Below the pieces are notes generated by a model. It was not told where the DNA came from. It was given only the letters and a program-made list of their open reading frames with translations, and did not search any database. This document shows, piece by piece, positions 12,294 through 22,322 of a DNA stretch of 64,000 nt. How positions within the stretch are numbered: position 1 is the stretch's first letter; every line of letters starts with the position of its first letter. Source of the DNA: Niallia taxi (GTDB lineage Bacteria; Bacillota; Bacilli; Bacillales; Cytobacillaceae). The stretch spans positions 1 to 64,000 of the forward strand of contig NZ_RZTZ01000005.1 of NCBI RefSeq assembly GCF_004005475.1, given 5' to 3'. The translations under genes and the position numbers were made by a program.

Positions 12294-13073
12294 TTGAAGA
12301 AAAAATTAGGATTGCTATTTGGTCTATTATTTTTAATGGCTATTTTAACTGGGTGTACAGAGTTTAATCAGCCAATCACTTCAGACAGTGAAGGCTTTTG
12401 GAATGAATATATTGTTTATCCATTGTCTATGCTTATCATCAAAACAGCAGAAATTGCCGGCGGAAACTTTGGTGTTTCCATAATTATTGTAACAATTTTG
12501 GTTCGCCTTGTAATCTTGCCGTTAATGATTAAGCAAACAAAAAACAGCAAAGCAATGCAGGCTGTACAGCCTGAAATGGAAGCATTAAGAAAGAAATATA
12601 GCTCTAAGGATCAAAAGACACAGCAAAAGCTCCAAGAAGAAACAATGAAGCTTTTCCAAGAAAACAAAGTGAATCCACTTGCTGGATGTTTTCCATTAAT
12701 CGTTCAAATGCCAATTTTAATCGGATTCTACCATGCGATCTCACGTACAAGAGAAATTGCCCAGCATGAATTCTTATGGTTTAACCTAGGTCAGCCAGAT
12801 CCATTCTACCTGCTGCCGATTATTGCAGGGATAACGACATTTATTCAAACTAAAATGACAATGGCTGGTACTGCAGGCCAAAACCCGCAAATGGTTATGA
12901 TGCAATATATTATGCCTATCATGATTTTAGTATTTGCAATCAACTTCCCAGCAGCACTTTCATTATATTGGGTTGTAGGTAATATTTTCACAATTATCCA
13001 AACGTATTTCATTAAAGGACCAGAGTTGAAAAAGCCTGGCCAAACAGGAAAATTGGAGGGAGCTAAAAAGTGA
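12294..13073 (+). CDS. spoIIIJ: Membrane protein insertase YidC1 / SpoIIIJ
   Basis: 259 residues. It is a YidC/Oxa1 family insertase that places proteins into the cytoplasmic membrane; in B. subtilis SpoIIIJ is also needed for forespore sigma-G activity. A lipoprotein signal peptide ends with lipobox LTGC near residue 21, followed by about five membrane segments and a basic cytoplasmic loop ([11 protein letters not shown]). The conserved [17 protein letters not shown] segment is present. The start is TTG with AGGAGG upstream. It overlaps jag by four bases. Confidence 0.95.
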   Translation: MKKKLGLLFGLLFLMAILTGCTEFNQPITSDSEGFWNEYIVYPLSMLIIKTAEIAGGNFGVSIIIVTILVRLVILPLMIKQTKNSKAMQAVQPEMEALRKKYSSKDQKTQQKLQEETMKLFQENKVNPLAGCFPLIVQMPILIGFYHAISRTREIAQHEFLWFNLGQPDPFYLLPIIAGITTFIQTKMTMAGTAGQNPQMVMMQYIMPIMILVFAINFPAALSLYWVVGNIFTIIQTYFIKGPELKKPGQTGKLEGAKK

Positions 13074-13696
13074 GAGAAGTAACTGCTACAGGACATTCCG
13101 TCGAAGCAGCAGTGGAATCAGCTTTAGCTCAGCTTAAGACAACAAAGAATCAAGCCGAAATCATTGTTGTTGATAAAGGAAAAAAAGGTTTTTTAGGAAT
13201 TGGTGCCCGCTCTGCAACTGTAACGGTAAGGAAGCTTGATACGCCTGCTGAGTCAGCAGAACGGTTTTTGCGAGATGTATGTGACAAAATGGGAGTGGAT
13301 GTATCCATTTCGGTAAAAAAAACAGGCAGAAATATCTTTTTTGAATTACAGGGGGAAAAAATTGCCCTTCTTATTGGAAAAAGAGGCCAGACACTAAACT
13401 CGCTTCAATATTTGACTCAATTGGCTATAAATAAAAATTCCTCCGAATACTTAAAGGTATCGCTCGATGCAGAAAACTATCGGGAAAGAAGGAAACAAGC
13501 CCTTATACAGCTTGCTGAAAGGACAGCTTATAAAGCCCTCAAGTTAAATAAAGAAATTACCCTGGAACCCATGCCGTCGAATGAAAGAAAGATTATTCAT
13601 AACGCTCTTACAAAAAGGAAAGGCATCAGCACCCATTCCTCGGGAGAAGATGCATTCAGGCATATTATTATCTCTCCAGAAAAAAGATATAAATAA
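13070..13696 (+). CDS. khpB: RNA-binding protein KhpB (Jag / SpoIIIJ-associated)
   Basis: 208 residues. A Jag N-terminal domain ([19 protein letters not shown], residues 1-50) is followed by a KH domain with the [13 protein letters not shown] loop, then an R3H domain ending near residue 205. KhpB pairs with KhpA to bind RNA and affects cell elongation in Gram-positive bacteria. The GTG start overlaps the spoIIIJ stop, which implies translational coupling. A strong terminator follows. Confidence 0.95.
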   Translation: MREVTATGHSVEAAVESALAQLKTTKNQAEIIVVDKGKKGFLGIGARSATVTVRKLDTPAESAERFLRDVCDKMGVDVSISVKKTGRNIFFELQGEKIALLIGKRGQTLNSLQYLTQLAINKNSSEYLKVSLDAENYRERRKQALIQLAERTAYKALKLNKEITLEPMPSNERKIIHNALTKRKGISTHSSGEDAFRHIIISPEKRYK

Positions 13697-13700
13697 AAAA

Positions 13701-13735
13701 AAGACAATCCTCCACTTCGGGGATTGTCTTTTTTT
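13701..13735 (+). terminator. Terminator after jag
   Basis: The stem AAGACAATCC / GGATTGTCTT, with a TCCACTTCGG-type loop, is followed by a run of T. It closes the rpmH-rnpA-spoIIIJ-jag block. Confidence 0.9.
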
Positions 13736-13739
13736 GTGC

Positions 13740-14062
13740 CTCATACTATTTTAAACCTCAAAATTTCCCCTAAAAAACAACCGCTTCTACAATAAACAGA
13801 AAAATTTTGCCCCATTCTTTATAAAATCTGTGAATTATTTGTCTGAACAGCGCTATTTTTGGTGCGTTTTATTGTTATTCACATGTGGATAAGATAAAAT
13901 AGTAATAATGAATTTAATAGTAATGTGGATAAGTGTGCGGATTTTTTTCTTTTTTAAAAGCTGTGGATATGATAATCTAATCTATTGTAACAATAAAATG
14001 AGTGTTGATAAGTTTACGTCAATTTTTTATATAAATAGATCTTTGTGATTTGAGGTGAAAGA
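13740..14062 (+). promoter_or_regulatory. jag-mnmE intergenic DnaA-box cluster
   Basis: This 320-base AT-rich gap contains TTATTCACA (13875-13883), two perfect boxes in the TGTGGATAA orientation (13884-13892 and 13924-13932), and near-boxes at 13962-13970 and 14003-14011. All five lie within 137 bases, just upstream of mnmE. In B. subtilis oriC-proximal DnaA-box clusters outside oriC modulate initiation, and one lies at this same jag-mnmE position, as far as I recall. No coding signal is visible. Confidence 0.8.
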
Positions 14063-15448
14063 ATGGAATTTGATACTATAGCCGCAATCTCCACACCGAT
14101 GGGAGAGGGAGCGATTGCAATTGTAAGAATGAGTGGACCAGAGTCATTTTTGATTGCAGATAAGGTATTTAAAAGCATCGGTAATAAAAGAATAAAAGAG
14201 GTAGCTAGCCATACAATTCATTATGGCCATATTGTAGACCCTGGCACAGAAGAAATAATTGAAGAAGTTATGATTTCAGTGATGAAGGGACCAAGAACAT
14301 TTACAAAAGAGGATGTTATTGAAATTAACTGTCATGGCGGAATGGCCTCTGTTAACCGACTTCTGCAATTGCTTGTTACGAATGGGGCAAGACTAGCAGA
14401 ACCAGGTGAGTTTACAAAAAGAGCTTTCCTTAATGGTAGAATCGACTTGTCCCAAGCGGAAGCTGTAATGGATCTGATCAGAGCAAAAACAGATAAAGCG
14501 ATGAATGTAGCATTAGGACAAATGGAAGGAAGACTTTCCAAGCTAATCAGAAGCTTAAGACAAGAAATTCTTGAAACACTTGCTCAAGTGGAGGTTAATA
14601 TTGATTATCCTGAATATGATGATGTAGAAGAAATGACACATCAGCTTATGCTCGATAAATCTAAATTTGTCCAGGAAGAGATCAGAAAGCTTCTCCAGAC
14701 ATCCCAGCAAGGGAAAATTTTGCGAGAAGGGCTTTCTACCGTTATTGTCGGCCGTCCAAATGTAGGGAAATCATCCTTGTTGAACAGTCTTGTCCAGGAT
14801 AGTAAAGCAATCGTGACAGATATTCCTGGAACAACACGTGATGTAATAGAAGAATACGTAAATGTGCGCGGTGTACCTCTGCGCCTTTTAGATACAGCCG
14901 GTATTCGTGAAACAGAGGATATTGTAGAAAGAATTGGAGTTGAGAAGTCAAGGAAGGTATTGAAAGAAGCCGATCTTATCTTGCTAGTTCTCAATTACTC
15001 AGACGACTTAACGGAAGAGGATATCAATTTATTCAAAGCAATAGAGGGAATGGACTATATTGTCATTGTAAATAAGACAGACCTTCCACAGAAAATTGAC
15101 ATGGACCGCATAAAGGAATTATCAGCAAATCAAAAAATGGTTACAACTTCTTTGCTGCAGGATAAAGGTATTAATCAGCTTGAGGAGGCAATCTCAAGTC
15201 TGTTCTTTGAGGGTGTCATTGAAGCAAGTGATATGACGTATGTATCTAATACAAGACATATATCCCTGTTAAACCAAGCACTTCAATCGATTAATGAAGC
15301 TATTTCCGGTGTTGAAATGGGAACACCAATAGATATTGTTCAAATAGATTTAACTAGAACTTGGGAATTACTTGGTGAAATTATTGGTGATAGTGTACAC
15401 GAAAGCCTAATTGATCAGCTATTCTCCCAATTTTGTTTAGGGAAATAA
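14063..15448 (+). CDS. mnmE: tRNA uridine-5-carboxymethylaminomethyl synthesis GTPase MnmE
   Basis: 461 residues. With MnmG it installs the cmnm5 group on wobble uridine 34 of certain tRNAs. The N-terminal folate-binding domain starts [20 protein letters not shown]. The central G domain has G1 GRPNVGKSS (about 228-236), the potassium-dependent GTPase switch GTTRD and DTAGIRET. The chain ends with the conserved FCLGK, whose Cys is invariant in the family. It lies directly upstream of mnmG, and the start follows GAGGTGAAAG. DnaA boxes lie in its upstream region. Confidence 0.97.
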   Translation: MEFDTIAAISTPMGEGAIAIVRMSGPESFLIADKVFKSIGNKRIKEVASHTIHYGHIVDPGTEEIIEEVMISVMKGPRTFTKEDVIEINCHGGMASVNRLLQLLVTNGARLAEPGEFTKRAFLNGRIDLSQAEAVMDLIRAKTDKAMNVALGQMEGRLSKLIRSLRQEILETLAQVEVNIDYPEYDDVEEMTHQLMLDKSKFVQEEIRKLLQTSQQGKILREGLSTVIVGRPNVGKSSLLNSLVQDSKAIVTDIPGTTRDVIEEYVNVRGVPLRLLDTAGIRETEDIVERIGVEKSRKVLKEADLILLVLNYSDDLTEEDINLFKAIEGMDYIVIVNKTDLPQKIDMDRIKELSANQKMVTTSLLQDKGINQLEEAISSLFFEGVIEASDMTYVSNTRHISLLNQALQSINEAISGVEMGTPIDIVQIDLTRTWELLGEIIGDSVHESLIDQLFSQFCLGK

Positions 15449-15493
15449 ACGAGATTTTTAATTTTGCATAAAAAGATGCTATTAGGAGGCACC

Positions 15494-17377
15494 ATGATGC
15501 AGTACGAAGCAGGAAATTATGACGTTATTGTGATTGGGGCAGGACATGCTGGCTGTGAAGCAGGTCTTGCTGCCGCAAGATTGGGCGCCAACACATTAAT
15601 GTTGACGATAAATTTAGATATGGTTGCTTTTATGCCATGTAATCCCTCTGTAGGGGGTCCGGCTAAAGGGATCGTTGTTAGGGAAATTGACGCACTTGGC
15701 GGAGAGATGGGAAAAAACATCGACAAGACCTATATTCAAATGAGAATGTTGAATACAGGGAAGGGGCCAGCAGTAAGGGCTCTTCGTGCACAGGCTGACA
15801 AATATATGTATCAGCACGAAATGAAAAAAACGCTGGAAAATCAGCCAAACTTAACTTTGGTTCAAGGAATGGTTGAACAGCTTATCGTAGAAGACAATAC
15901 TGTAAAAGGTGTTATTACAAAAACAGGAGCTACTTATACTGCCAAAACGGTTGTAGTAACGACAGGAACTTATTTACGTGGCGAAATTATCCTGGGCGAG
16001 CTGAAATATTCAAGCGGTCCGAATAATCAGCAGCCATCCATTCGTCTGTCAGAGCATTTACAGGAGCTTGGGTTTGATCTTGTTCGTTTCAAAACAGGCA
16101 CACCTCCACGTGTTAACAGTCATTCAATTGACTACAGCAAAACGGAAATTCAGCCAGGAGACGATGTTCCAAGAGCATTTTCTTATGAAACAACAAAGTA
16201 TATTACGGAGCAATTGCCATGCTGGCTTACTTATACAAATGAAACGACACATCAAATTATTGATGACAACTTGCACCGTTCCCCGATGTATTCTGGAATG
16301 ATTAAGGGAACAGGTCCACGTTATTGTCCTTCTATTGAGGATAAGGTTGTTCGCTTTAATGATAAGCCAAGACATCAAATTTTCCTCGAGCCAGAAGGAA
16401 AAAACACACAGGAAGTTTATGTGCAAGGCTTGTCAACAAGCTTGCCTGAGGATGTCCAGCAAGAAATTCTTCGTACTATTCCAGGGCTGGAAAATGTCCA
16501 AATGATGAGAGCGGGCTATGCCATTGAATATGATGCGATTGTCCCTACACAGTTATGGCCGACATTGGAAACGAAAAAAATCAAGAACCTGTATACTGCA
16601 GGACAAATTAACGGAACATCAGGTTATGAAGAGGCTGCTGGTCAAGGTTTAATGGCCGGAATTAATGCTGGATTGAATGCTACGGGCAAAGAAGAATTAA
16701 TCCTAAGCCGTTCAGATGCATATATCGGAGTATTAATTGACGATCTTGTTACTAAAGGTACAAATGAACCGTACCGACTGCTGACATCAAGAGCTGAATA
16801 TCGTCTGTTGTTACGTCATGATAACGCTGATTTGCGCTTAACAGAGATCGGTAATGACATTGGATTAATTCAGGAAGAAAGATACAAGATGTTTACTGAC
16901 AAGAAAAAGCAGATTGAGCAAGAACAGAACCGCTTAAAAGAAATTATTCTCAAGCCGAATGAGCAAGTTCAAACTGTTATAAGAGAACAAGGTGGCAGTG
17001 AGCTGAAAGATGGCATTAAAGCAGCTGACCTGCTAAGAAGACCAGAAATGAATTACAAGCATATTCAATTATTGGCGCCAAGTGATATTGCTCTATCAGA
17101 AGAAGTAACAGAACAGGTGGAAATCCAAATTAAGTATGAGGGCTATATTGAAAAATCATTGCAGCAGGTAGACCGTCTTAAGAAAATGGAAAACAAAAAA
17201 ATACCAGAAAACATTGATTATGATGCTATTTCTAGCCTTGCAACAGAAGCTAAGCAGAAGTTGAAAACTGTGCGACCATTATCTTTGGCGCAGGCTTCTA
17301 GAATCTCTGGAGTAAATCCTGCAGATATATCCATACTATTAGTATATTTGGAACAAGGACGCATTGCACGAGTATAA
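15494..17377 (+). CDS. mnmG: tRNA uridine-5-carboxymethylaminomethyl modification enzyme MnmG
   Basis: 627 residues from the chosen start. It is the FAD- and NADH-dependent partner of MnmE in wobble-uridine modification. The Rossmann motif [19 protein letters not shown] lies at the N-terminus; family signatures [11 protein letters not shown]-like ([13 protein letters not shown]) and [14 protein letters not shown] are present. The ATG at 15494 is preferred because AGGAGG lies five bases upstream; an earlier in-frame TTG has no ribosome site. It lies 45 bases after mnmE and is probably in the same operon. Confidence 0.97.
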   Translation: MMQYEAGNYDVIVIGAGHAGCEAGLAAARLGANTLMLTINLDMVAFMPCNPSVGGPAKGIVVREIDALGGEMGKNIDKTYIQMRMLNTGKGPAVRALRAQADKYMYQHEMKKTLENQPNLTLVQGMVEQLIVEDNTVKGVITKTGATYTAKTVVVTTGTYLRGEIILGELKYSSGPNNQQPSIRLSEHLQELGFDLVRFKTGTPPRVNSHSIDYSKTEIQPGDDVPRAFSYETTKYITEQLPCWLTYTNETTHQIIDDNLHRSPMYSGMIKGTGPRYCPSIEDKVVRFNDKPRHQIFLEPEGKNTQEVYVQGLSTSLPEDVQQEILRTIPGLENVQMMRAGYAIEYDAIVPTQLWPTLETKKIKNLYTAGQINGTSGYEEAAGQGLMAGINAGLNATGKEELILSRSDAYIGVLIDDLVTKGTNEPYRLLTSRAEYRLLLRHDNADLRLTEIGNDIGLIQEERYKMFTDKKKQIEQEQNRLKEIILKPNEQVQTVIREQGGSELKDGIKAADLLRRPEMNYKHIQLLAPSDIALSEEVTEQVEIQIKYEGYIEKSLQQVDRLKKMENKKIPENIDYDAISSLATEAKQKLKTVRPLSLAQASRISGVNPADISILLVYLEQGRIARV

Positions 17378-17388
17378 GCAAATGATTA

Positions 17389-17421
17389 GCTTTTTGCCTG
17401 ATATATTCTCAGGCAAAAAGC
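17389..17421. repeat. Perfect inverted repeat between mnmG and rsmG
   Basis: GCTTTTTGCCTGA (17389-17401) and its exact complement TCAGGCAAAAAGC (17409-17421) flank a seven-base loop. No immediate T-tract follows; TTTTT comes only eight bases later. It could be a processing or attenuating hairpin between mnmG and rsmG, or a weak terminator. Confidence 0.7.
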
Positions 17422-17471
17422 AGTCCTGTTTTTAAGTATACATATGAATTTTGGATGGAAAGGGAGCAGTC

Positions 17472-18191
17472 ATGAATACAGAACTATTTAAGCAAATGCT
17501 CCAAGAGAAAGGTTTGGAGCTTTCAGACAGGCAAATGGAACAGTTTAAAATTTATTTTGAAACACTTGTAGAGTGGAACGAAAAAATGAATTTGACTGCC
17601 ATTACAGAAGAATCTGAAGTATATTTAAAACATTTTTATGATTCCATAACAGCTGGCTTTTATGTAGACAGCTTAAAGTCGCCTATTCATATTTGTGATG
17701 TTGGTGCGGGAGCAGGTTTTCCTAGTATTCCTTTGAAAATTGCTTTCCCACAGCTTAAAGTAACAATTGTTGATTCACTGAACAAAAGAATTCAGTTTTT
17801 AGAACATTTAGCTAAATCGCTAGAGCTTAAAGAAGTTCAGTTTATCCATGATCGTGCTGAAACCTTTGGACAAAATAAGGAATATAGAGAATCCTTTGAT
17901 ATGGTTACAGCAAGAGCTGTTGCACGTTTATCTGTTCTTAGTGAGCTTTGTATGCCATTAGTGAAGGTAGGTGGTTCATTTGTTGCGATGAAAGCAGCAA
18001 GTGCACAGGAGGAAGTGGAAGCTGGTAAAAAAGCAATCGCTCTTCTGGGAGGCAAGCTTGCAGAATCACATTCCTTCACTCTTCCGATTGAAGAAAGTGA
18101 GCGTAACATTCTCGTCATTGCTAAAGAGAAACAAACGCCTAAAAAATATCCAAGAAAACCAGGCACGCCGAACAAGGAACCAATTGAATGA
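17472..18191 (+). CDS. rsmG: 16S rRNA (guanine527-N7)-methyltransferase RsmG
   Basis: 239 residues from the chosen start, identical in length to B. subtilis RsmG. It methylates N7 of G527 in 16S rRNA; loss gives low-level streptomycin resistance in B. subtilis. The SAM-binding motif [17 protein letters not shown], the KRIQFLEHL block and the VTARAVA motif are present. The ATG at 17472 has GGAAAGGGAG ahead of it; a longer frame opening at 17451 overlaps that site and adds seven poorly conserved residues. Confidence 0.96.
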   Translation: MNTELFKQMLQEKGLELSDRQMEQFKIYFETLVEWNEKMNLTAITEESEVYLKHFYDSITAGFYVDSLKSPIHICDVGAGAGFPSIPLKIAFPQLKVTIVDSLNKRIQFLEHLAKSLELKEVQFIHDRAETFGQNKEYRESFDMVTARAVARLSVLSELCMPLVKVGGSFVAMKAASAQEEVEAGKKAIALLGGKLAESHSFTLPIEESERNILVIAKEKQTPKKYPRKPGTPNKEPIE

Positions 18192-18435
18192 ATATATGCT
18201 ATGGTAAAATAGCATATACTCATTCCGTAATAGTGAACAAATAAGCTTTGGCAGTTACTTTTTTCAAGCGATTATCTTATTTTTTGTACTATATCATTTT
18301 TTCTATCTACTATATAATATAACTATAAAAAGCACATTAAATGAAAATTCAAGAAGTTTCTTATTATATTTAATATATTGCAGTAAAAGTTTGAATTTAT
18401 AAATAATAGGGAGTTTCGTAAAGGTGGTGCAGGTT

Positions 18436-19323
18436 TTGAAGCCTTCTTTCTCACGCTTTTTTGGCCTAGGCGAAAAAGGAAATAACACAGAAGAAAGTCA
18501 ATTCGAGACGGTAGACGCTAATGAGGAGCTTGAAAAAATGGTGAATAATGAAGAAATCAATAGATTGCCAATTAGTCAGATTGTTCCAAACCGTTTTCAG
18601 CCAAGAACTGTATTTGATGATGAAAAAATAGAAGAATTATCAAGAACTATCCATACACATGGTATTATACAGCCTATCGTTGTCCGAGAATTTGATAGAG
18701 GTAAATATGAAATAATTGCTGGTGAAAGACGCTGGCGTGCAATGAAAAAACTAGGGTGGGAAGAAGCTCCTGCTATCATCAAAAATATGAGTGATACGGA
18801 GACGGCCTCTGTTGCATTGATAGAGAACCTTCAACGGGAAGAATTATCCCCAATAGAAGAAGCTGTTGCATACGGCAAATTACTAGAACTTCATAACCTG
18901 ACTCAAGAGGCGCTTGCCCAGCGTTTAGGCAAGGGGCAATCAACAGTGGCCAATAAGCTAAGACTGCTGAAATTACCTGAGGAGATTCAGGAAGCACTAT
19001 TGAACAAACAAATTTCAGAGCGTCATGCCCGTTCCTTGATTCCGTTGAAAGAAAAGGAAAAACAGCTTAAGCTTCTTGAAGAGATATTAGAGAAGAATTT
19101 AAATGTTAAGCAGACAGAGGAACGTGTTTCCAAAATGCTGGAGCAGGCAGAGCAAAAGCCAAAGCCAAGAAGAAAAGCTTTCAGCAAGGATATGCGTATT
19201 GCTGTTAATACAATTCGACAATCCCTTACAATGGTTTCAGACAGTGGTATTAACTTAAATGCTGAAGAAGAAGAGTTTGAAGACTTTTATCAATTCACTA
19301 TTAAAATTCCAAAAAAGAAATAG
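18436..19323 (+). CDS. noc: Nucleoid occlusion protein Noc
   Basis: 295 residues. It is a ParB-like CTPase that binds Noc sites and blocks FtsZ-ring assembly over the nucleoid. The N-terminal membrane-targeting helix reads [14 protein letters not shown], as in Noc and not ParB. The CTP-binding motif GERRWRA and [14 protein letters not shown] come next, then an HTH ([20 protein letters not shown]). The start is TTG at 18436, six bases after AAGGTGGTG; this matches the known Noc N-terminus, whereas an in-frame GTG at 18424 sits inside the ribosome site. I saw no Noc-binding sequence in the window. Confidence 0.95.
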   Translation: MKPSFSRFFGLGEKGNNTEESQFETVDANEELEKMVNNEEINRLPISQIVPNRFQPRTVFDDEKIEELSRTIHTHGIIQPIVVREFDRGKYEIIAGERRWRAMKKLGWEEAPAIIKNMSDTETASVALIENLQREELSPIEEAVAYGKLLELHNLTQEALAQRLGKGQSTVANKLRLLKLPEEIQEALLNKQISERHARSLIPLKEKEKQLKLLEEILEKNLNVKQTEERVSKMLEQAEQKPKPRRKAFSKDMRIAVNTIRQSLTMVSDSGINLNAEEEEFEDFYQFTIKIPKKK

Positions 19324-19352
19324 CTATTATAAATGAATATAAATAATTCACT

Positions 19353-19414
19353 GTGAGAATATTAACCAATTAGGTTTAAATGTCTCACTTTTTTTTGCCC
19401 AAAATGGGCTTTTT
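19353..19414 (+). terminator. Tandem terminators after noc
   Basis: The first hairpin pairs GTGAGA (19353-19358) with TCTCAC (19383-19388), with inner TTAACC/GGTTTA pairing and eight T after it. A second short one, GCCC-AAAAT-GGGC plus five T (19397-19414), follows at once. Together they separate noc from soj. Confidence 0.8.
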
Positions 19415-19744
19415 CTATGAAAATCTAGCTAACTGCCTTTATTCTTTTACCAGAAAAATAGGCTTTCTGCATCATATAGAATGTAAAAATCTAGAGCTAT
19501 GCTTCTATATATGATAAAGTCTATTAAAAAATGACGATATTTAGAAGTTTTCATGATAAAATAATAGTTGATTGTACTAGTTCTCTTTCTTTTTTAGGAA
19601 TAGGATCGGTTCATAATCACTGAAAATAGGTGTTTACACCTCATTTTTCAATAAAATAACTTTTTCATGTCATATTTAAATAAATAAAAATACAACATCT
19701 TCTAATAACAGAAGGTAATTAATGTAGTAAAGGTAGGTGACATC
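19415..19744 (+). other. noc-soj intergenic region with one hairpin
   Basis: This AT-rich stretch has no credible gene. One inverted repeat stands out at 19621-19650: TGAAAAT and AGGTG, loop TTTA, then CACCT and ATTTTTCA. It may be a further weak terminator or a transcription-factor site ahead of soj. The soj ribosome site (AAAGGTAGGTGAC) closes the region. Confidence 0.5.
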
Positions 19745-20506
19745 ATGGGGAAAGTAATAACGGTAGCTAATCAAAAAGGGGGAGTCGGAAAAACGACAAC
19801 TTCAGTCAATCTTGGCTCTTGTTTAGCTTATATCGGTAAAAGAGTACTTTTAGTTGATACAGATCCACAAGGAAATGCCACAAGCGGTGTTGGTATTGAA
19901 AAAGCAGATGTAGATCATTGCATTTATGATGTATTAGTTGATGATATTGAAGCAAGCCAAGTCATCAAAGCAACAAATGTTGAAAACCTTGATGTAATAC
20001 CGGCAACTATTCAATTGGCTGGTGCAGAAATAGAATTAGTTTCTACTATCTCCAGAGAAGTCCGCTTAAAACGAGCTTTAGAAGAAGTTAAAGACAGATA
20101 TGATTATATTCTGATTGATTGTCCGCCGTCATTAGGATTGCTAACAATTAATGCTTTAACCGCATCAGATGCAGTCTTGATACCTGTACAATGTGAGTAT
20201 TATGCATTAGAAGGACTAAGCCAGTTATTGAACACAGTAAGGTTAGTGCAAAAGCATTTAAATCATGAGCTTGCGATTGAAGGTGTTTTACTGACAATGC
20301 TGGATGCTCGCACAAACTTAGGACTGCAAGTAATCGAAGAAGTTAAAAAGTACTTCCAGGATAAAGTATTTAAAACGATTATCCCTCGAAATGTACGATT
20401 AAGTGAAGCGCCAAGTCATGGTGAACCAATCATCATCTATGATCCAAAATCTCGTGGAGCAGAAGTATATTTAGAGTTGGCAAAGGAAGTGGTTACAAGT
20501 GGCTAA
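19745..20506 (+). CDS. soj: Chromosome partitioning ATPase Soj (ParA)
   Basis: 253 residues. It is a ParA-type ATPase that acts with ParB on origin segregation and, in B. subtilis, switches DnaA activity on or off depending on its dimer state. The deviant Walker A KGGVGKTT starts at residue 11. DTDPQGNATSGV and the Walker B-like DYILIDCPPSLGLL follow. It overlaps spo0J by eight bases, the usual translationally coupled pair. It lies less than 10 kb from the origin it helps control. Confidence 0.97.
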   Translation: MGKVITVANQKGGVGKTTTSVNLGSCLAYIGKRVLLVDTDPQGNATSGVGIEKADVDHCIYDVLVDDIEASQVIKATNVENLDVIPATIQLAGAEIELVSTISREVRLKRALEEVKDRYDYILIDCPPSLGLLTINALTASDAVLIPVQCEYYALEGLSQLLNTVRLVQKHLNHELAIEGVLLTMLDARTNLGLQVIEEVKKYFQDKVFKTIIPRNVRLSEAPSHGEPIIIYDPKSRGAEVYLELAKEVVTSG

Positions 20507-21356
20507 AGGATTAGGGAAAGGTCTTGACGCTTTTTTTCCAAGCATGGAAGTAGAAAAGGAAGAAGTAATTAAAGAATTAAATATAAAAGAATTACGACCA
20601 AACCCTTATCAGCCAAGGAAAGTTTTCGAGAAAGAAGCCATTGAAGAACTGAAAGCATCAATCTTGGAGCATGGTATTCTGCAGCCAATCATTGTCCGTA
20701 AAAGCATTAAAGGCTTTGAAATTGTTGTTGGAGAGCGACGCTATCGCGCTGCAAAAGAGGCTAATTTGGATGTTGTTCCGGCAGTAGTGAGAGACCTGTC
20801 AGAACAGCAAATGATGGAGCTTGCCGTATTAGAAAATCTTCAGCGTGAGGATTTGTCCCCAATAGAGGAGGGACATGCTTATCAACTGTTGATGAAAAAG
20901 CTAAACTTCACACAAGAAGAGTTGGCGAAGCGACTTGGCAAAAGCAGACCGCATATTGCCAATCATGTGAGATTATTATCCTTACCATCAGCCATTCAAG
21001 AAATGATTACAGATGGAACTATTTCAATGGGGCATGGAAGGGCCTTACTCGGATTAAAAAATAAGGAAAAATTGCCGCTTTTAGTTGAAAAAACAGTCAA
21101 AGAAGGCTTGAATGTACGTCAACTAGAATATTTAATCCAACAATTGAATGAAGATGTTTCACGTGAAACAAAGGATACAAAAAAAGAACCGAAGAATGTC
21201 TTCATCAAGGAACAGGAATCCTTCCTTAGAGAAAGATTTGGTACTACTGTTAATATCAAACAGACCAAAAACAAGGGAAAAATTGAGATAGAGTTCTTTT
21301 CTGAAAATGATTTGGAAAGAATTTTGCAGCTGTTGGATAGCGATCAGGAAATATAA
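20499..21356 (+). CDS. spo0J: Chromosome partitioning protein ParB (Spo0J)
   Basis: 285 residues. It is a CTP-dependent clamp that loads at parS and spreads, recruiting SMC to the origin. The N-terminus AKGLGKGLDAFFP contacts ParA. The CTP-binding motif GERRYRAAKEA, ENLQREDLSPIEEGHAY and the HTH TQEELAKRLGKSRPHIANHV are followed by a C-terminal dimerisation domain. The start is GTG inside the soj 3' end. A perfect parS lies inside the gene at 21155-21170, as in B. subtilis. Confidence 0.97.
   Translation: MAKGLGKGLDAFFPSMEVEKEEVIKELNIKELRPNPYQPRKVFEKEAIEELKASILEHGILQPIIVRKSIKGFEIVVGERRYRAAKEANLDVVPAVVRDLSEQQMMELAVLENLQREDLSPIEEGHAYQLLMKKLNFTQEELAKRLGKSRPHIANHVRLLSLPSAIQEMITDGTISMGHGRALLGLKNKEKLPLLVEKTVKEGLNVRQLEYLIQQLNEDVSRETKDTKKEPKNVFIKEQESFLRERFGTTVNIKQTKNKGKIEIEFFSENDLERILQLLDSDQEI
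21155..21170. promoter_or_regulatory. parS: parS site, perfect consensus
   Basis: TGTTTCACGTGAAACA is the exact 16-base palindromic parS consensus and lies within the spo0J coding sequence at the linker before the dimerisation domain. It is the loading site for ParB clamps and, through them, SMC. Confidence 0.97.
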
Positions 21357-21385
21357 AAAAGAAACCAATTTTGGTTTCTTTTTTT
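21355..21385. terminator. Bidirectional terminator between spo0J and yyaC
   Basis: A near-perfect AAAAGAAACCAA / TTGGTTTCTTTT stem has A-runs on the left and T-runs on the right, so it can end transcription of spo0J on the plus strand and yyaC on the minus strand. Confidence 0.88.
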
Positions 21386-21386
21386 G

Positions 21387-22007
21387 TTATATAGGACGTT
21401 CTTGGAGAGAGGTGTATTCTTCTTGGCTTTCAGAGTATCTATAGCGTAAGCTGCTTTGATAGATTCCCTTTGAAATGGTTTTAGCCATATCGAGGACAAG
21501 GCTGAGTCTAGTATTCTGCAGAACGAGAAATTCCATGAACCCACTGATATTCACAATACCTGTAATATGAATTTCACCGACCGGCGGAAGCTCTTTTTTC
21601 ACTCCGCTTCCTGGTTTAACTGGACCATCACCAATTTGTACAACACCTACGCTTTTCATTCTGCCTAAGCAAGCGTCTATTCCAATGATGAAGGCATTCG
21701 CGTGATTGTCTTTAATTTCACTGATTTTTTCTTCTAAATTTAAAGCATGAATAGGATCGTTTAACGTGCCATATACAAAAAAAGAGCCCAGCTTTTTTTC
21801 AGCTAATAATGTCCCAACAAGGGGACCAAGGGAATCACCGGTAGAGCGGTCTGTTCCAATACAAATAAATACTATTGGCTGTCCAGAAGAAGCAGGGGGC
21901 AATTGCTTATATAAAGCATCAGCTAGTTTGTAAGAAGCTAACTGCTCATTATGAGCAATTCTAATTGGGAGTTCATTTTTATCAAATATATTGGTATAGA
22001 TGCTCAT
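21387..22007 (-). CDS. yyaC: Putative sporulation protein YyaC
   Basis: 206 residues. It matches the YyaC family, which resembles the germination protease GPR fold and is expressed during sporulation in B. subtilis. Visible blocks are FICIGTDRSTGDSLGPLVG, IGIDACLGRM and VGEIHITGIVNI. It points towards the origin, against the surrounding genes, and shares a bidirectional terminator with spo0J, as in B. subtilis. The molecular function is not established. Confidence 0.88.
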   Translation of the reverse strand: MSIYTNIFDKNELPIRIAHNEQLASYKLADALYKQLPPASSGQPIVFICIGTDRSTGDSLGPLVGTLLAEKKLGSFFVYGTLNDPIHALNLEEKISEIKDNHANAFIIGIDACLGRMKSVGVVQIGDGPVKPGSGVKKELPPVGEIHITGIVNISGFMEFLVLQNTRLSLVLDMAKTISKGIYQSSLRYRYSESQEEYTSLQERPI

Positions 22008-22322
22008 TAAATCTACTCCTTTGCGCTACGAAACTATAAATAAGCAAGGCAGTTTCAGCTTTAAATGGTATTCAAGAAAGTTAAAGTAATAACATTATAC
22101 GGATATATATTAAAAACTATACATCTTCATGCCAAATCTGTGATAAAGAGGGAAAAAGTAAGGGGGGAATTAACCGATTGTAAGTATATATACCTATGAA
22201 ATAACAGGTAGGTTATTACTTCAAAGTAAATTTATAAACTGTTAAAATAGGTGAAAGGCAGCTATTTAAATTAGAAATAAGTCTTTTGAAGAGTAGGAGA
22301 AAGAAGCAGCAGAGGTGAGATA
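22008..22322 (+). other. yyaC-mscS divergent intergenic region
   Basis: These 315 bases lie between divergent genes. A possible sigma-A promoter for the channel gene has TTCAAA (22220-22225), a 17-base spacer and TAAAAT (22243-22248). Just upstream is an imperfect inverted repeat, GAAATAAC...GTTATT (about 22198-22217). No coding signal is visible. I could not assign the sporulation promoter expected for yyaC. Confidence 0.45.
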
